Shown one piece after another: positions 1 through 8,413 of a DNA stretch of 64,000 nt (positions are counted from its first letter, which is position 1; each line of letters starts with the position of its first letter). The stretch is from Rickettsiaceae bacterium H1 (lineage in GTDB: Bacteria; Pseudomonadota; Alphaproteobacteria; Rickettsiales; Anaplasmataceae), in NCBI GenBank assembly GCA_018101195.1, contig JACDQH010000001.1, forward strand, positions 186,335-250,334. Reading direction: 5' to 3'. The translations under genes were made by a program, and so were the position numbers. Below the pieces are notes generated by a model. The model was not told the DNA's origin, did not search any database, and saw nothing but the letters and a program-made list of their open reading frames with translations.

Positions 1-1
1 A

Positions 2-517
2 TACGGACCGGCTCGTGATACCGGCACATATGATTCTATTATTAATACGATTTTTTTAGAATCTTGTATGCAACTTAAAGCATTCAGGCTGAAGTATGAC
101 GATAAAGAGGAATTAAAAAAAGCATGTAGTGTCATTCGTGATGATGGTAAATTTATTGAGATCGGTAACGATGAAAACTTAATTGTACAAAAAATTATCA
201 GAAATCCTCATATTTTTGGTATATTCGGATATAGTTTTTTAAAAAATAATGAATCTACAATTCAAAGTAATATGATTAACGGTATCGAACCGACATATGA
301 AAATGTTGCGAACGGTAAATACGTGCTTTCCAGACCCCTTTATTTATATGTTAAAAAACAGCATTTTACCGAAATTAAATGGTTAAAGAAATTTGTATTG
401 GAAGCAATCAGCGAGTTTACCATAGGAGAAAAGGGTTATCTTGTCGGACAAGGTCTAATTCCTTTATCGAAAAACGATTTATATCTCTTGCAAGCAAAAG
501 TAAAAAAAGCACTTTAA
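2..517 (+). CDS. pstS: PstS-like phosphate-binding protein, C-terminal part (cut by window edge)
   Basis: The reading frame is open from base 2 to the stop at 515-517 and so starts before the window; the ATG at 68 is probably internal. The visible 171 residues begin with YGPARDTGTYD, which matches the conserved YGPP.SSGT phosphate-binding loop of PstS-type periplasmic phosphate receptors. They continue with the NGIEPTYENVANGKY and LSRPLYLYVKK pattern typical of the C-terminal lobe of this family. The family delivers phosphate to the PstCAB ABC importer. No pstC, pstA or pstB follows; the next gene is an exporter 33 bp downstream. Function is inferred from family resemblance. The signal peptide and N-terminal lobe cannot be seen. 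Confidence 0.82.
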   Translation, partial: YGPARDTGTYDSIINTIFLESCMQLKAFRLKYDDKEELKKACSVIRDDGKFIEIGNDENLIVQKIIRNPHIFGIFGYSFLKNNESTIQSNMINGIEPTYENVANGKYVLSRPLYLYVKKQHFTEIKWLKKFVLEAISEFTIGEKGYLVGQGLIPLSKNDLYLLQAKVKKAL

Positions 518-550
518 TATTATTTTTGTCGTATAATGTAATTTTGCCTA

Positions 551-1726
551 ATGTTAATATTATTGGTTTTTTGCGCTATTACTTTATCGGAAATTGCTAC
601 CGATATTTATGTTCCTGGCTTGCCTTATATTAAAGATTTTTTTGGTACTGAAAAAACACTGGTACAACTTACAGTCAGTTTAAATTTGATAGGGATAGCG
701 TTATCAAGTTTGTTTTATGGAATTCTTTCCGATTGTTACGGAAGAAGAAAAATTTTTCTTTCTGGTTTTGCTGTTTTTGCAATTTCCAGTCTTTTATGTT
801 GTTTTAGTCAGAATATATATTTTTTAATAACAATGCGTTTTTTTCAAGGTATTGGTGCCGGAGTATCTAGTGTTGTTGGACATGCCAGTATTAAAGATGT
901 TTATTTCGGTAATTTATATGCACAAATTGTTTCCAGATTAAGCACGGTAGTTTCGTTATCGCCTGCTATTGCTCCCGTGATCGGAGGGCTAATTTTATCT
1001 AGGTTCGATTGGCATTTGCTGTTTGTGATTGTTTTTATATTGGCGCTCGCTTTATTTATTATGATATTTTTTTTCTTTAAAGAAACTTTGCCTTACGAAA
1101 GGAAAGAGAATTTCGGCTTGGTAAGGTTATTCAGGTCTTATTTTGTTTTGCTTTCCAACCGAGTTTTTCTTGTAATGATCGGCATTCAAGCTTGTTCTTT
1201 TATGTGGTTGTGGAACCAAATTGCTAATTTACCTTTTCTGTTTATTACCGTGATGAATATGAAAGTGAAACATTATGGTTATTTTGTAACAATTAATGTT
1301 CTTGCCTATATTTTGGGAACAGTTATTAATCATAAATATGTAGGGAAAATCGGCACGAACATAATGCTGTTTATTGGTATTTTGCTTACTATTTTTCCTG
1401 ATATCGTTTTGTTGATAATTAATTTATTTGTATTGCCGAATCCGGTATTGATCACTTTAATTTGGGTTCCGACTTTAATCGGGCTTGCACTTATCGTTAC
1501 CAACAGTATTGCTATCGCTTTAAGTTCCGTTCCGCAAACAGCGATTGCTCGAGCTAGTGCTTGTCTTTCTTTTACTCAAATGGCATTTGGTGCTTTATCG
1601 ATATACATCGTTGGAAACCTATTTAAGGCGGATAGTATAATTTCTATTTCTTTTATTACCGTAACTTGTTCGGTGATTGCTTTGATAATTTATAGTTATA
1701 GGCCGAATAAAAAATTTGTTCCTTGA
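551..1726 (+). CDS. bcr: Bcr/CflA-family MFS drug exporter
   Basis: The protein has 391 residues and is highly hydrophobic, with about twelve membrane segments as expected of the major facilitator superfamily. It carries the Bcr/CflA signature near the N-terminus (ATDIYVPGLP at residues 16-25) and the MFS motif A between helices 2 and 3 (GILSDCYGRRK, about 57-67). It also has the GAGVSSVVGHASIKD region found in drug:H+ antiporters of this family. The first helix is short before the signature, but an in-frame stop just upstream limits any extension. It lies 33 bp after the pstS-like gene and converges with yihY, with only 4 bp between their ends. The substrate cannot be read from sequence; members export bicyclomycin, chloramphenicol, sulfonamides or metabolites. 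Confidence 0.85.
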   Translation: MLILLVFCAITLSEIATDIYVPGLPYIKDFFGTEKTLVQLTVSLNLIGIALSSLFYGILSDCYGRRKIFLSGFAVFAISSLLCCFSQNIYFLITMRFFQGIGAGVSSVVGHASIKDVYFGNLYAQIVSRLSTVVSLSPAIAPVIGGLILSRFDWHLLFVIVFILALALFIMIFFFFKETLPYERKENFGLVRLFRSYFVLLSNRVFLVMIGIQACSFMWLWNQIANLPFLFITVMNMKVKHYGYFVTINVLAYILGTVINHKYVGKIGTNIMLFIGILLTIFPDIVLLIINLFVLPNPVLITLIWVPTLIGLALIVTNSIAIALSSVPQTAIARASACLSFTQMAFGALSIYIVGNLFKADSIISISFITVTCSVIALIIYSYRPNKKFVP

Positions 1727-1730
1727 GTGT

Positions 1731-2558
1731 TTATAAGGACCTATTTCGATTTTGTGATAACACATAATTAAATTCCGCTCCGTAAATCAAACATAAATTG
1801 ATTACATAAAAAAATAGTAACGATATGATGACCCCGCCTAAACTACCGTATATTAAATTAACTTGTTGAAAGTGATTAATGTAGAAAGAAAATGAAATTG
1901 CCGTTATCGTCCACAGTGTTACAACTAGTGTTGCACCGGGTAGGACTGATAACCAATTTTGTTTAATATTCGGCAGTATTAAATATAGCCATGATATTGC
2001 GATAAGAAGGATTAATACGCTAATTATATAACGCATATAAAGCCATTGATAATGAATTTTAGCAAATTTCGCTATAACGCTTTCAATTGCCGGAGTAAAA
2101 GTTAGTATAAGCATTGCTATTATTATAACGAAAGTTATTAGTAAAAATTGTACTATACTCAGCAAACGACTTAGTATGTAAGGGTGCCTGTTTTCTACGT
2201 GATAAGCTCGATTGATTATCGTCCTTAAGCCTTCCACTGCCGATGATGCTGTCCAGATTGAACCGATTACTGCTAATTTAAGTAATGTCGGTGGCGGACC
2301 GGAAACAATTTCATTAATTCTCGGGGTAAGTCCCGATAAGATTTCTTCCGAAATGTTGTTGATAAAAAAGTATTTTATAGATTCTACAAGATCGTATTGT
2401 TCTAATATTTGCGTAATATAACTGGTTAAAGCCATAAGGAAAAATAATGCGGGAAATAGTGCTAATAAAGATAAGAATGCCAGGTAACCCGCATGTTCAA
2501 AGCCGTCGTGTTTAACGGTATTAATATAAGCATAATATAAGTATATTATAATGCGCAT
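1731..2558 (-). CDS. YihY/BrkB-family inner-membrane protein
   Basis: The product is 275 residues with about six membrane segments. The pattern HDGFEHAGYLAFLSLLALFP near the N-terminus, and the block around SSAVEGLRTIINRAYHVENRHP in the middle, are characteristic of the YihY/BrkB family (once misnamed ribonuclease BN). The C-terminal YGSLGGVIISLLFFYVINLCLIYGAEFN is also typical of the family. The biochemical role of the family is not established; envelope or transport functions have been proposed. The start codon overlaps the last base of the upstream terC-like gene, so the two are very probably cotranscribed. Its end abuts the converging bcr gene. Confidence 0.85.
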   Translation of the reverse strand: MRIIIYLYYAYINTVKHDGFEHAGYLAFLSLLALFPALFFLMALTSYITQILEQYDLVESIKYFFINNISEEILSGLTPRINEIVSGPPPTLLKLAVIGSIWTASSAVEGLRTIINRAYHVENRHPYILSRLLSIVQFLLITFVIIIAMLILTFTPAIESVIAKFAKIHYQWLYMRYIISVLILLIAISWLYLILPNIKQNWLSVLPGATLVVTLWTITAISFSFYINHFQQVNLIYGSLGGVIISLLFFYVINLCLIYGAEFNYVLSQNRNRSL

Positions 2559-3232
2559 TAATTTTTATGCTGATTTTTCTCCAGTATAAGGTTTAACAGC
2601 TCTGCAATCAAAGAAAAGGTAAAAGAGATGTATAAGTATTCTTTCGGGGTGTGAATGTTAAATCCTTCCGCAAGTAATAGCAAGCCTAGTACCGCAATAA
2701 ACATTAAGGCCAACATTTTTAATCTGGGAAAGTTTTGTAACAAACTCACACTGTAATTTGAAAACTTTATCATAACAATCATAGCTACAGCAAAAGCAAT
2801 GACTATAATTATGATGTTTTTAGTAAGGGCAATTGCTGTTAAGACTGAATCCAAAGAAAATATTAAATCCATTGAAACCACTTGTAATATTGCGTAATAA
2901 AAGTTTTCTTTGGAACTTATTTTGTTTTTCTCTTGATTATAAAAAATATCTTTATATATTTGTTGACCGCTTTTAATGATTAAAAAAATTCCTCCTATAG
3001 TTAAAATTAAATTTCTTACGGAAATATTTATAAATTTCATATCAAATTCTAATAGTGATTTGATGTAAATTAGCATGATAATTCTTATCAGTAATGCCAA
3101 GCTAAGGCCGATATAACGTACTGCGTCTTTTCTTTTGACATTTTGGACGGTAATACTGATGAACAAGATGTTATCGATGCCTAAAATTACTTCGAGTAAT
3201 GTTAAAATAAGAAAATCGGCGATATTTTCCAC
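2558..3232 (-). CDS. TerC-family integral membrane protein
   Basis: The protein has 224 residues and about seven membrane segments. The conserved TerC motif LLEVILGIDNILFI is at residues 12-25, with Asp20 in the predicted membrane metal site. The second family motif, MDLIFSLDSV (121-130), supplies Asp122 and Asp128. TerC proteins are implicated in metal-ion (often Mn2+) efflux and in metalation of exported enzymes; tellurite resistance itself is not implied. The gene is 3 bp downstream of the secreted dioxygenase-like gene and overlaps yihY by one base, which suggests one minus-strand operon of envelope proteins. Whether the pairing with a degenerate metalloprotein matters functionally is unknown. 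Confidence 0.87.
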   Translation of the reverse strand: MENIADFLILTLLEVILGIDNILFISITVQNVKRKDAVRYIGLSLALLIRIIMLIYIKSLLEFDMKFINISVRNLILTIGGIFLIIKSGQQIYKDIFYNQEKNKISSKENFYYAILQVVSMDLIFSLDSVLTAIALTKNIIIIVIAFAVAMIVMIKFSNYSVSLLQNFPRLKMLALMFIAVLGLLLLAEGFNIHTPKEYLYISFTFSLIAELLNLILEKNQHKN

Positions 3233-3235
3233 TTC

Positions 3236-3832
3236 TTAAAATTTTCTATATGCATTCTTACCATTTAAGGTAATGTTAAATTCGTATTGATTATTAAAAC
3301 TAGGTTTTATAACCAATCTATTAGCAATTTTGGGAGTAAATTCTCCTAAAATTTTGTTTTTGTTTGAAAAAAAAGCGATTGTGTCAAAAGGGATGAAATC
3401 CGTATGACGGACGGTAAAATTAATAAAGGGTTGTTTACTGGTATATTCTCCAGGGAAAATTGTTATAAAATTGTAATATCCGAGATTATCTGTGGTGGTA
3501 AGTCCTGATCCGGCAAAGTTTTTATCAATATTGGGTTTGTTGTAATCGACTTCGTCATATTGATATTCTCCATAAGCGTTAAAGTGCCAGATAGATACGA
3601 TAGCTCCCTGTACTGGTACACAATTTTTATCGGTTATTTTACCCGAGATGTAAATTAATTTTCCTCTAGCACCATAAGGTGATCCGGTAAGTCTTCTTAA
3701 GTTGTTGGAGTGATTAAAATGTTTTGGCACCTTGTTTCCATGGTATATCTCCGGGGTAATTTCACAGTTCAAATTATCGTTTGCAACTAAATTATTAGTA
3801 AAAAACAATAAAATCAGCATTAATTTTTTCAT
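3236..3832 (-). CDS. Secreted intradiol-dioxygenase-like protein lacking both histidine ligands
   Basis: The 198-residue protein has a signal peptide (MKKLMLILLFFTNNLVA) and an intradiol ring-cleavage dioxygenase fold. Family landmarks are SPYGARGKLIYISGKI, the IWHFNAYGEY strand, GYYNFITIFPGEY and INFTVRH. In protocatechuate 3,4-dioxygenase the iron is held by two Tyr and two His. Here Tyr90 (GEY) and Tyr130 (PGEY) align with the tyrosines, but the HIHF motif reads FINF, giving Phe136 and Asn138 where the histidines belong. The canonical Fe(III) site therefore looks destroyed, and catechol cleavage is unlikely. An extracytoplasmic binding or structural role is possible. It sits 1 bp after the DAHP synthase gene and 3 bp before terC. 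The family is confident; the function is unknown. Confidence 0.75.
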   Translation of the reverse strand: MKKLMLILLFFTNNLVANDNLNCEITPEIYHGNKVPKHFNHSNNLRRLTGSPYGARGKLIYISGKITDKNCVPVQGAIVSIWHFNAYGEYQYDEVDYNKPNIDKNFAGSGLTTTDNLGYYNFITIFPGEYTSKQPFINFTVRHTDFIPFDTIAFFSNKNKILGEFTPKIANRLVIKPSFNNQYEFNITLNGKNAYRKF

Positions 3833-3833
3833 T

Positions 3834-4991
3834 TTATCCTTTTAGCTTATTTAGGGTAAAATCTGCTATTCTTATGCTTTGCTTATAGTTTAACCTTGGA
3901 TCGCAATAGCTTGCATATTTTTGTATCGATTCGTTTTCATCAACACACTCTACTATTTTCTGATTGGTCATCTCCAAGTGTATACCGCCAAAATGCATTT
4001 TTTCTGTTTTTAATATATCCATAAAATAACCTAATTCCAATAATATTGTGTTAATATTTCGCGTTTTTTTTCCTGCGATTATTTTAGTATTGCCGTGCAT
4101 TGGGTCGCACATTAGTATAACCGACTTATTTTGCAGCTTTATTTCCTTGATTAGTTGCGGCAAACATCTTTCGATGTTTTCTGCTCCGATCCTGAAAATT
4201 AAAGTTAATTTTCCTGGTATGTTGTTCGGGTTGACGATATTTATCAGCTTTATTAATTCTTCTTTTGTGACGCTATAATCGATTTTAATTCCTATGGGGT
4301 TATGAATTCCTCTGACGTATTCGATATGGGCGCCCTTGGGGTTTCTGGTTCTATTTCCTACCCATAAAAAGTGAGTTGATAAGTTGTAGTATTTATTTTT
4401 GTATTCTTTCGTAAAGCATTGTTCGTAGTTAAGTAATAATCCTTCGTGAGATACGTAGTGTTGTGATTGAAAATTTAATCCTGATTTTTCTAAGTATTTT
4501 ATAGCTTTAAGCGAATGATTATATCCTTCGAGTAATCTTTTTGGGCTGGGTTTTCTTGCTTGAAGACAGGGTTTGATCGAATTAATTATATCGCCTCGAT
4601 AGATGGGTAATTCGAAATTTTCATATGATTCCGTAAGATTGGATCTTGGTTTGCCGAACTGTCCTGCTACCCTTCCTATTGTTATTACATCTTTTGATTG
4701 TCTGAGTATATTCGATAAGTCGGTCACCAATTTTTTATATTCGGATAAATGATTTTCATTAATACTCTCGAATGTCTCGGCACAATCTCCCCCATGTAAA
4801 ACTATTGCTTTTTTATTTTCTACACTTTTTAGTGAAGATAATAGGGATTCGACACCATCTATTGTTACTATGGGTAATGAACTTGTTAGTTTTGATTCTA
4901 TTTCGGCAACTTTACTCGTATTTTCGTACATCGGTTGTTGTTCGGCATGAAAATTACGCCAGCTATTTGGGTGCCATTTTCGGTTGTTCAT
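3834..4991 (-). CDS. Class II 3-deoxy-7-phosphoheptulonate (DAHP) synthase
   Basis: This enzyme condenses phosphoenolpyruvate and erythrose 4-phosphate, the first step of the shikimate pathway. It has 385 residues, near the PhzC-like short class II enzymes and shorter than the ~450-residue plant/mycobacterial forms. The start WHPNSWRNFHAEQQP matches the class II N-terminus. The metal ligands expected for this class are all present: Cys70 (GGDCAE), His299 (DPMHGNT), Glu340 (GIHLEMT) and Asp364 (YCDPRLNY). GRVAGQFGKPRS and the basic RTRNPKGAH segment contribute to substrate binding. It is the first gene of a minus-strand run with no other shikimate gene nearby. Characterised Rickettsiaceae and Anaplasmataceae are generally aromatic auxotrophs, so this gene is unexpected. 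Family assignment is strong. Confidence 0.9.
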   Translation of the reverse strand: MNNRKWHPNSWRNFHAEQQPMYENTSKVAEIESKLTSSLPIVTIDGVESLLSSLKSVENKKAIVLHGGDCAETFESINENHLSEYKKLVTDLSNILRQSKDVITIGRVAGQFGKPRSNLTESYENFELPIYRGDIINSIKPCLQARKPSPKRLLEGYNHSLKAIKYLEKSGLNFQSQHYVSHEGLLLNYEQCFTKEYKNKYYNLSTHFLWVGNRTRNPKGAHIEYVRGIHNPIGIKIDYSVTKEELIKLINIVNPNNIPGKLTLIFRIGAENIERCLPQLIKEIKLQNKSVILMCDPMHGNTKIIAGKKTRNINTILLELGYFMDILKTEKMHFGGIHLEMTNQKIVECVDENESIQKYASYCDPRLNYKQSIRIADFTLNKLKG

Positions 4992-4999
4992 ATAATTAT

Positions 5000-5017
5000 C
5001 AGTTTAATGTTAAACTG
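5000..5017. promoter_or_regulatory. 18-bp inverted repeat just upstream of the DAHP synthase start
   Basis: CAGTTTAA-TG-TTAAACTG is a perfect 8+8 palindrome with a 2-bp centre. It lies 8 bp upstream of the minus-strand start codon at 4991. The tiny loop makes a transcript hairpin unlikely, so an operator for a dimeric regulator is the better guess. It could also occlude the ribosome site of the DAHP synthase mRNA. No second copy was noticed in the window. The role is inferred only. Confidence 0.35.
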
Positions 5018-5151
5018 ACGAAATTAAAGTATGTGTAAACCTGGTGATTTTTAATAAAAAATTGCACGGACACTTTTTATATTTATGATTTAAAAAACTT
5101 TTTTAGGAAAATATAAATAACAAAGTACATACTTTATCAAGAAGGAATATT

Positions 5152-5985
5152 GTGGATATAGTAGCTTTTTTTGGTAAAGGTAAAAAAGATTGTCTGAATA
5201 AAATTGTCGATTATGTGAAGTCCTTGGGCCTGAATCCGAGAATAGCAAAGATATATACTCGGACGAAGATATATTTTATGCAAACGCAAGCCAATACAGA
5301 GTCACAATCTTTAAGGATGCAGTTATTGCCGAAGATAGTAAGGCGATCCGGTGTATTAGAAGTGGAGAAGGAGCAATAGAGATTATTTAAAAGGTAAATA
5401 CTGATAAACCGCTACTGGAAATGTTTCTAGAAATTGCTTGTTGATTTCAACTATATAACTCCACTTAATCTTTATTTGCACACAAATATTGTTTTCTTGG
5501 TATTCACGGTCTTATGTTAGAACAAATAGGTATATGGTTATTTTGAAAAAGAGTTGGTAGAAGAGTTGGTTGATAAGAGCTCGTAAACTGCTCAATTGCA
5601 GAGAATCTTAAGTGCGATTCCCCTATAAACGAAATAAAAGGGAAAATCACCGGCAGGAATTTAACTTTGGAAAAAAGTATAGGTGCTGATTGGCAAATCG
5701 ATACTAAAGATAAGATTTTGTATTTTTGGAAGATTTAAATGGAGCGGTGTAATTAAGCGAAACTTTCTCTTACTCGTCTAAATCAAGCAGGTATTTTGAT
5801 GAAGCGAAGGCGGTAATATTATGCGACTTTATCAAAATAATTGATGAGGATTTGATACCCGAAGTTATGGAAAGATTTGCAGATAAGGAAAATATCGGTG
5901 TTTCATATGAAAAGAGTGGGAAAGGCGAATAGAACGAATCGATTTTATATAATTCGACTATAAGGTGAACGTAGAAGATTTATCT
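5152..5985 (+). pseudogene. ldcA: LD-carboxypeptidase (ldcA) pseudogene, multiple frameshifts and stops
   Basis: A GTG start at 5152 with a GAAGGA ribosome site opens a frame reading IVAFFGKGKKD and NKIVDYVKSLGLNPRIAK, the N-terminus of LD-carboxypeptidases. Near 5246 the homology jumps frame to DIYSDEDIFYANASQYRV, KDAVIAEDSKAIRCIRSGEGA and stops. Degraded pieces follow: FLGIHGLMLEQ near 5500 and FEKELVEELVD near 5545. ITGRNLTLEKSIGADWQIDT comes at about 5645-5705, then LTRLNQAG near 5775. After another frame change comes YFDEAKAVILCDF and DLIPEVMERFADKENIGVSYEKSGKGE to about 5930. LdcA removes the terminal D-Ala from murein tetrapeptides during recycling. The RGGYG-type motif reads RSGEG and the frame is broken at least three times, so the gene is dead. 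The first 75-codon piece is not a separate gene. Confidence 0.85.
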
Positions 5986-6034
5986 TTGTTAATCGCTTGG
6001 CTATATCGATAAAATGTATTATCCTCCGGTAAGA

Positions 6035-6799
6035 ATGCAAAAAAATATAAAAATACATAGCCTGGAAGATTTTCTTGGGATGAGAAAAGCTGGAAAACTT
6101 GCGGCCGAAGCTTTGGATTTCATTGAACCTTACGTCAAGCCGGGAATATCGACCAACGAACTAAACGATTTGTGTCATGACTTTATTATAAAAGCGGGAG
6201 CAATACCTGCTCCATTAAATTATAAGGGGTATCCGAAATCGATTTGTACATCGAAAAATAACGTAGTGTGTCATGGTATTCCCAATGATAAACCTCTTGT
6301 CAGCAGCGATATTTTGAATATTGACGTTACCGTAATACTGGATGGTTGGCACGGTGATACCAGTAAGATGTTTTTTGTCGGAAAACCTTCGATAAAAGCT
6401 GAGCGTTTGTGTCGGGCAACTTACGAAGCGTTAATGCTAGCAATAGAGGAAGTGAAACCAGGAAAAATGATTAATGATATTGGTAAAGCGGTACAGAAAC
6501 ACATAGATGGTTATGGTTATTCCATAGTTCGCGATTATTGCGGTCACGGACTGGGAAAGGTATTCCACACTCTGCCTAATGTAGTACATTACGCTACCGA
6601 TGAAGGAGATTTAATTCTTGAAGAAGGAATGTTTTTTACAATAGAGCCCATGATAAATGCAGGGAAACATCACACGATTTTGAATAAAAAAGATGGTTGG
6701 ACGGTTACGACGAAGGACCTTTCGTTATCTGCACAATTTGAACATTCGATAGGTGTTACTGCCGATGGTGCGGAAATTTTTACTTTATCGAATAAATAA
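6035..6799 (+). CDS. map: Type I methionine aminopeptidase
   Basis: The enzyme removes N-terminal methionine from nascent proteins. The metal ligands sit in the family motifs NIDVTVILDGWHGDTSKM (two Asp), CGHGLGKVFH (His), FFTIEPM (Glu) and QFEHSIG (Glu), so the dinuclear site is complete. Rickettsial homologues begin with an IKIH..EDF..MR.AGKLAAE pattern, which is matched by starting at the ATG at 6035 (254 residues). A longer frame from an ATG at 6014 is open but adds seven residues (MYYPPVR) with no family counterpart. The gene follows the ldcA pseudogene directly and converges with parB, whose end is 8 bp away. Confidence 0.93.
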   Translation: MQKNIKIHSLEDFLGMRKAGKLAAEALDFIEPYVKPGISTNELNDLCHDFIIKAGAIPAPLNYKGYPKSICTSKNNVVCHGIPNDKPLVSSDILNIDVTVILDGWHGDTSKMFFVGKPSIKAERLCRATYEALMLAIEEVKPGKMINDIGKAVQKHIDGYGYSIVRDYCGHGLGKVFHTLPNVVHYATDEGDLILEEGMFFTIEPMINAGKHHTILNKKDGWTVTTKDLSLSAQFEHSIGVTADGAEIFTLSNK

Positions 6800-6807
6800 G
6801 CCCAATT

Positions 6808-7653
6808 TTAAAATTGTTTGATATCAATCTCTTCTGTTAGATTTATACTTAATCTTTTCAAAATCAGATTAAGCTCCTGTAAATTTTTGAAGGTTATTAC
6901 TACTGAACCGGTTTTTTTGTTATCGTTGATCTTTATTGGTAATCCTAATTTTTCTGATATTTGTTCTTCTAAACGAACTATATCTTTATCTTTTTCTTCG
7001 GAATGTACTCTTTTATTGGTGATTTTTTTTACTAATGCTTCGGTTTCTCTAACGGTTAACCCCTTCTTGATAATTTTATTAACGATTTCAAGATGGTTTT
7101 TCACTCCGATTAGTGCCCTGCCGTGTCCGGCAGATATATATTTTTTTTTTACTATGTTTTGAATTTCATTGGGCAAAGATAACATTCTTAGACAATTGGT
7201 AACGTGAGTCCTACTTTTACCGACAATTTTTGCTACTTTGTCTTGTGAATAATCAAATTCGTCAATTAAGTTTTTATATCCTTCCGCTTCTTCTATAATG
7301 CTTAAATCATCTCTTTGTACGTTTTCTATTATGGAAATTTCTAGTGCCGCTTTATCATCTATGTCTAATACTATTGCTGGTATTTCGGATAATTTGGCAA
7401 TTTTACTTGCTTTGGTTCTTCTTTCTCCGGCTATTATTTCATATTTATCCGAATCGGTTTTTTTTCTTACGATAATAGGTTGTATAACTCCGTTGTTTTT
7501 AATGGATATCGCAAGTTCCCACAGCTTATCGTCATTAAAGAACATTCTATGCTGATATTTTCCCGGACATAAATCTGTTAATTTGATTTTTTTGTTTGTA
7601 ACGTTAATATTGTCGGGAATAAGAGCGGATAATCCCTTGCCTAATTTATTCAT
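6808..7653 (-). CDS. parB: Chromosome-partitioning protein ParB
   Basis: The 281-residue protein starts with the usual NKLGKGLSALI leader. Next come the ParB/Srx CTP-binding domain with GERRTKASKIA (Box II, about residues 77-87) and NVQRDDLSIIEEAEGY. The central helix-turn-helix region follows (QDKVAKIVGKSRTHVTN, SAGHGRALIGV), then a C-terminal dimerisation domain. ParB loads on parS as a CTP-dependent clamp and acts with ParA in origin segregation. Its start overlaps the end of parA by 8 bp, so parA-parB form an operon on the minus strand. A perfect parS site lies just upstream of that operon. Confidence 0.94.
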   Translation of the reverse strand: MNKLGKGLSALIPDNINVTNKKIKLTDLCPGKYQHRMFFNDDKLWELAISIKNNGVIQPIIVRKKTDSDKYEIIAGERRTKASKIAKLSEIPAIVLDIDDKAALEISIIENVQRDDLSIIEEAEGYKNLIDEFDYSQDKVAKIVGKSRTHVTNCLRMLSLPNEIQNIVKKKYISAGHGRALIGVKNHLEIVNKIIKKGLTVRETEALVKKITNKRVHSEEKDKDIVRLEEQISEKLGLPIKINDNKKTGSVVITFKNLQELNLILKRLSINLTEEIDIKQF

Positions 7654-8401
7654 TGCTTAATATCTCCTGTGCTAAATATAAATAAGATTTTGCCCCTGCG
7701 CATTTTACGTCATAGATAATTGCAGGTTTTCCGTGCGAAGATGCTACCGAAAGTTTTACGTTACGGGGAATAACGGTTTTAAAAACTTTATCTCTGAGAT
7801 ATTTCCTAACATCCGTTTCTACCTGCTCGCTTAATTTGTTCTGTTTATCGTGCATGGTAAGTATTATTCCGTCGATAGATAAATTTTTGTTTAAGTTATT
7901 TTTCACCAAAGATATTGTTTTTAGTAAGTGACTCAAACCTTCTAGTGCAAAAAATTCACATTGTGAAGGTATAATCACCGAATCGGCTGCTACCAATGCA
8001 TTTATAGTTAACAAACTTAATGAGGGGGGGCAGTCGATAATGATGAAATCGTATTCTAAGTTTTGCAACATATCCTTCAATATGTACTCTCTGCTTTCCA
8101 TCCCTATCAGCTCGATTTCTGCTGCTGATAAGTCTACGTTCGATGTTATTATCGATAATAATGGTATGAAAGTGTTTTTAATTACCGATTTATCGATGTT
8201 TTGGTTGATAAAAGCATCATAAATCGTTTTTTTTCTTTCTTCACGATTTATTCCTATTCCGGTACTGGCATTTCCTTGAGGATCTAAATCGATAATTAAG
8301 GTTTTTTTACCTACTGCAGCAAATACCGCAGCTAAGTTTATACTGGTCGTGGTTTTGCCTACTCCTCCTTTTTGGTTAACAATAGCTATTGTTTTAGGCA
8401 C
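7646..8401 (-). CDS. parA: Chromosome-partitioning ATPase ParA (Soj)
   Basis: The 251-residue protein carries the deviant Walker A motif NQKGGVGKTTTSINLA at the N-terminus, the Walker A' segment LIDLDPQGNASTG and the Walker B segment DFIIIDCPPSLS. These are the hallmarks of the ParA/MinD family, and the short N-terminus (no helix-turn-helix) is the chromosomal Soj type. ATP-bound dimers coat the nucleoid and move ParB-parS complexes. It is the promoter-proximal gene of parAB. The start codon is 12 bp downstream of a perfect parS palindrome, so ParB spreading could also affect expression of the operon. Confidence 0.95.
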   Translation of the reverse strand: MPKTIAIVNQKGGVGKTTTSINLAAVFAAVGKKTLIIDLDPQGNASTGIGINREERKKTIYDAFINQNIDKSVIKNTFIPLLSIITSNVDLSAAEIELIGMESREYILKDMLQNLEYDFIIIDCPPSLSLLTINALVAADSVIIPSQCEFFALEGLSHLLKTISLVKNNLNKNLSIDGIILTMHDKQNKLSEQVETDVRKYLRDKVFKTVIPRNVKLSVASSHGKPAIIYDVKCAGAKSYLYLAQEILSNE

Positions 8402-8413
8402 TAAAAAAACAAA

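Noticed and set aside
5152..5379. A 75-residue hypothetical protein starting at GTG 5152
   Set aside because: Its N-terminal half is LdcA and the homology continues in another frame after about 5246, so it is the first piece of the ldcA pseudogene.
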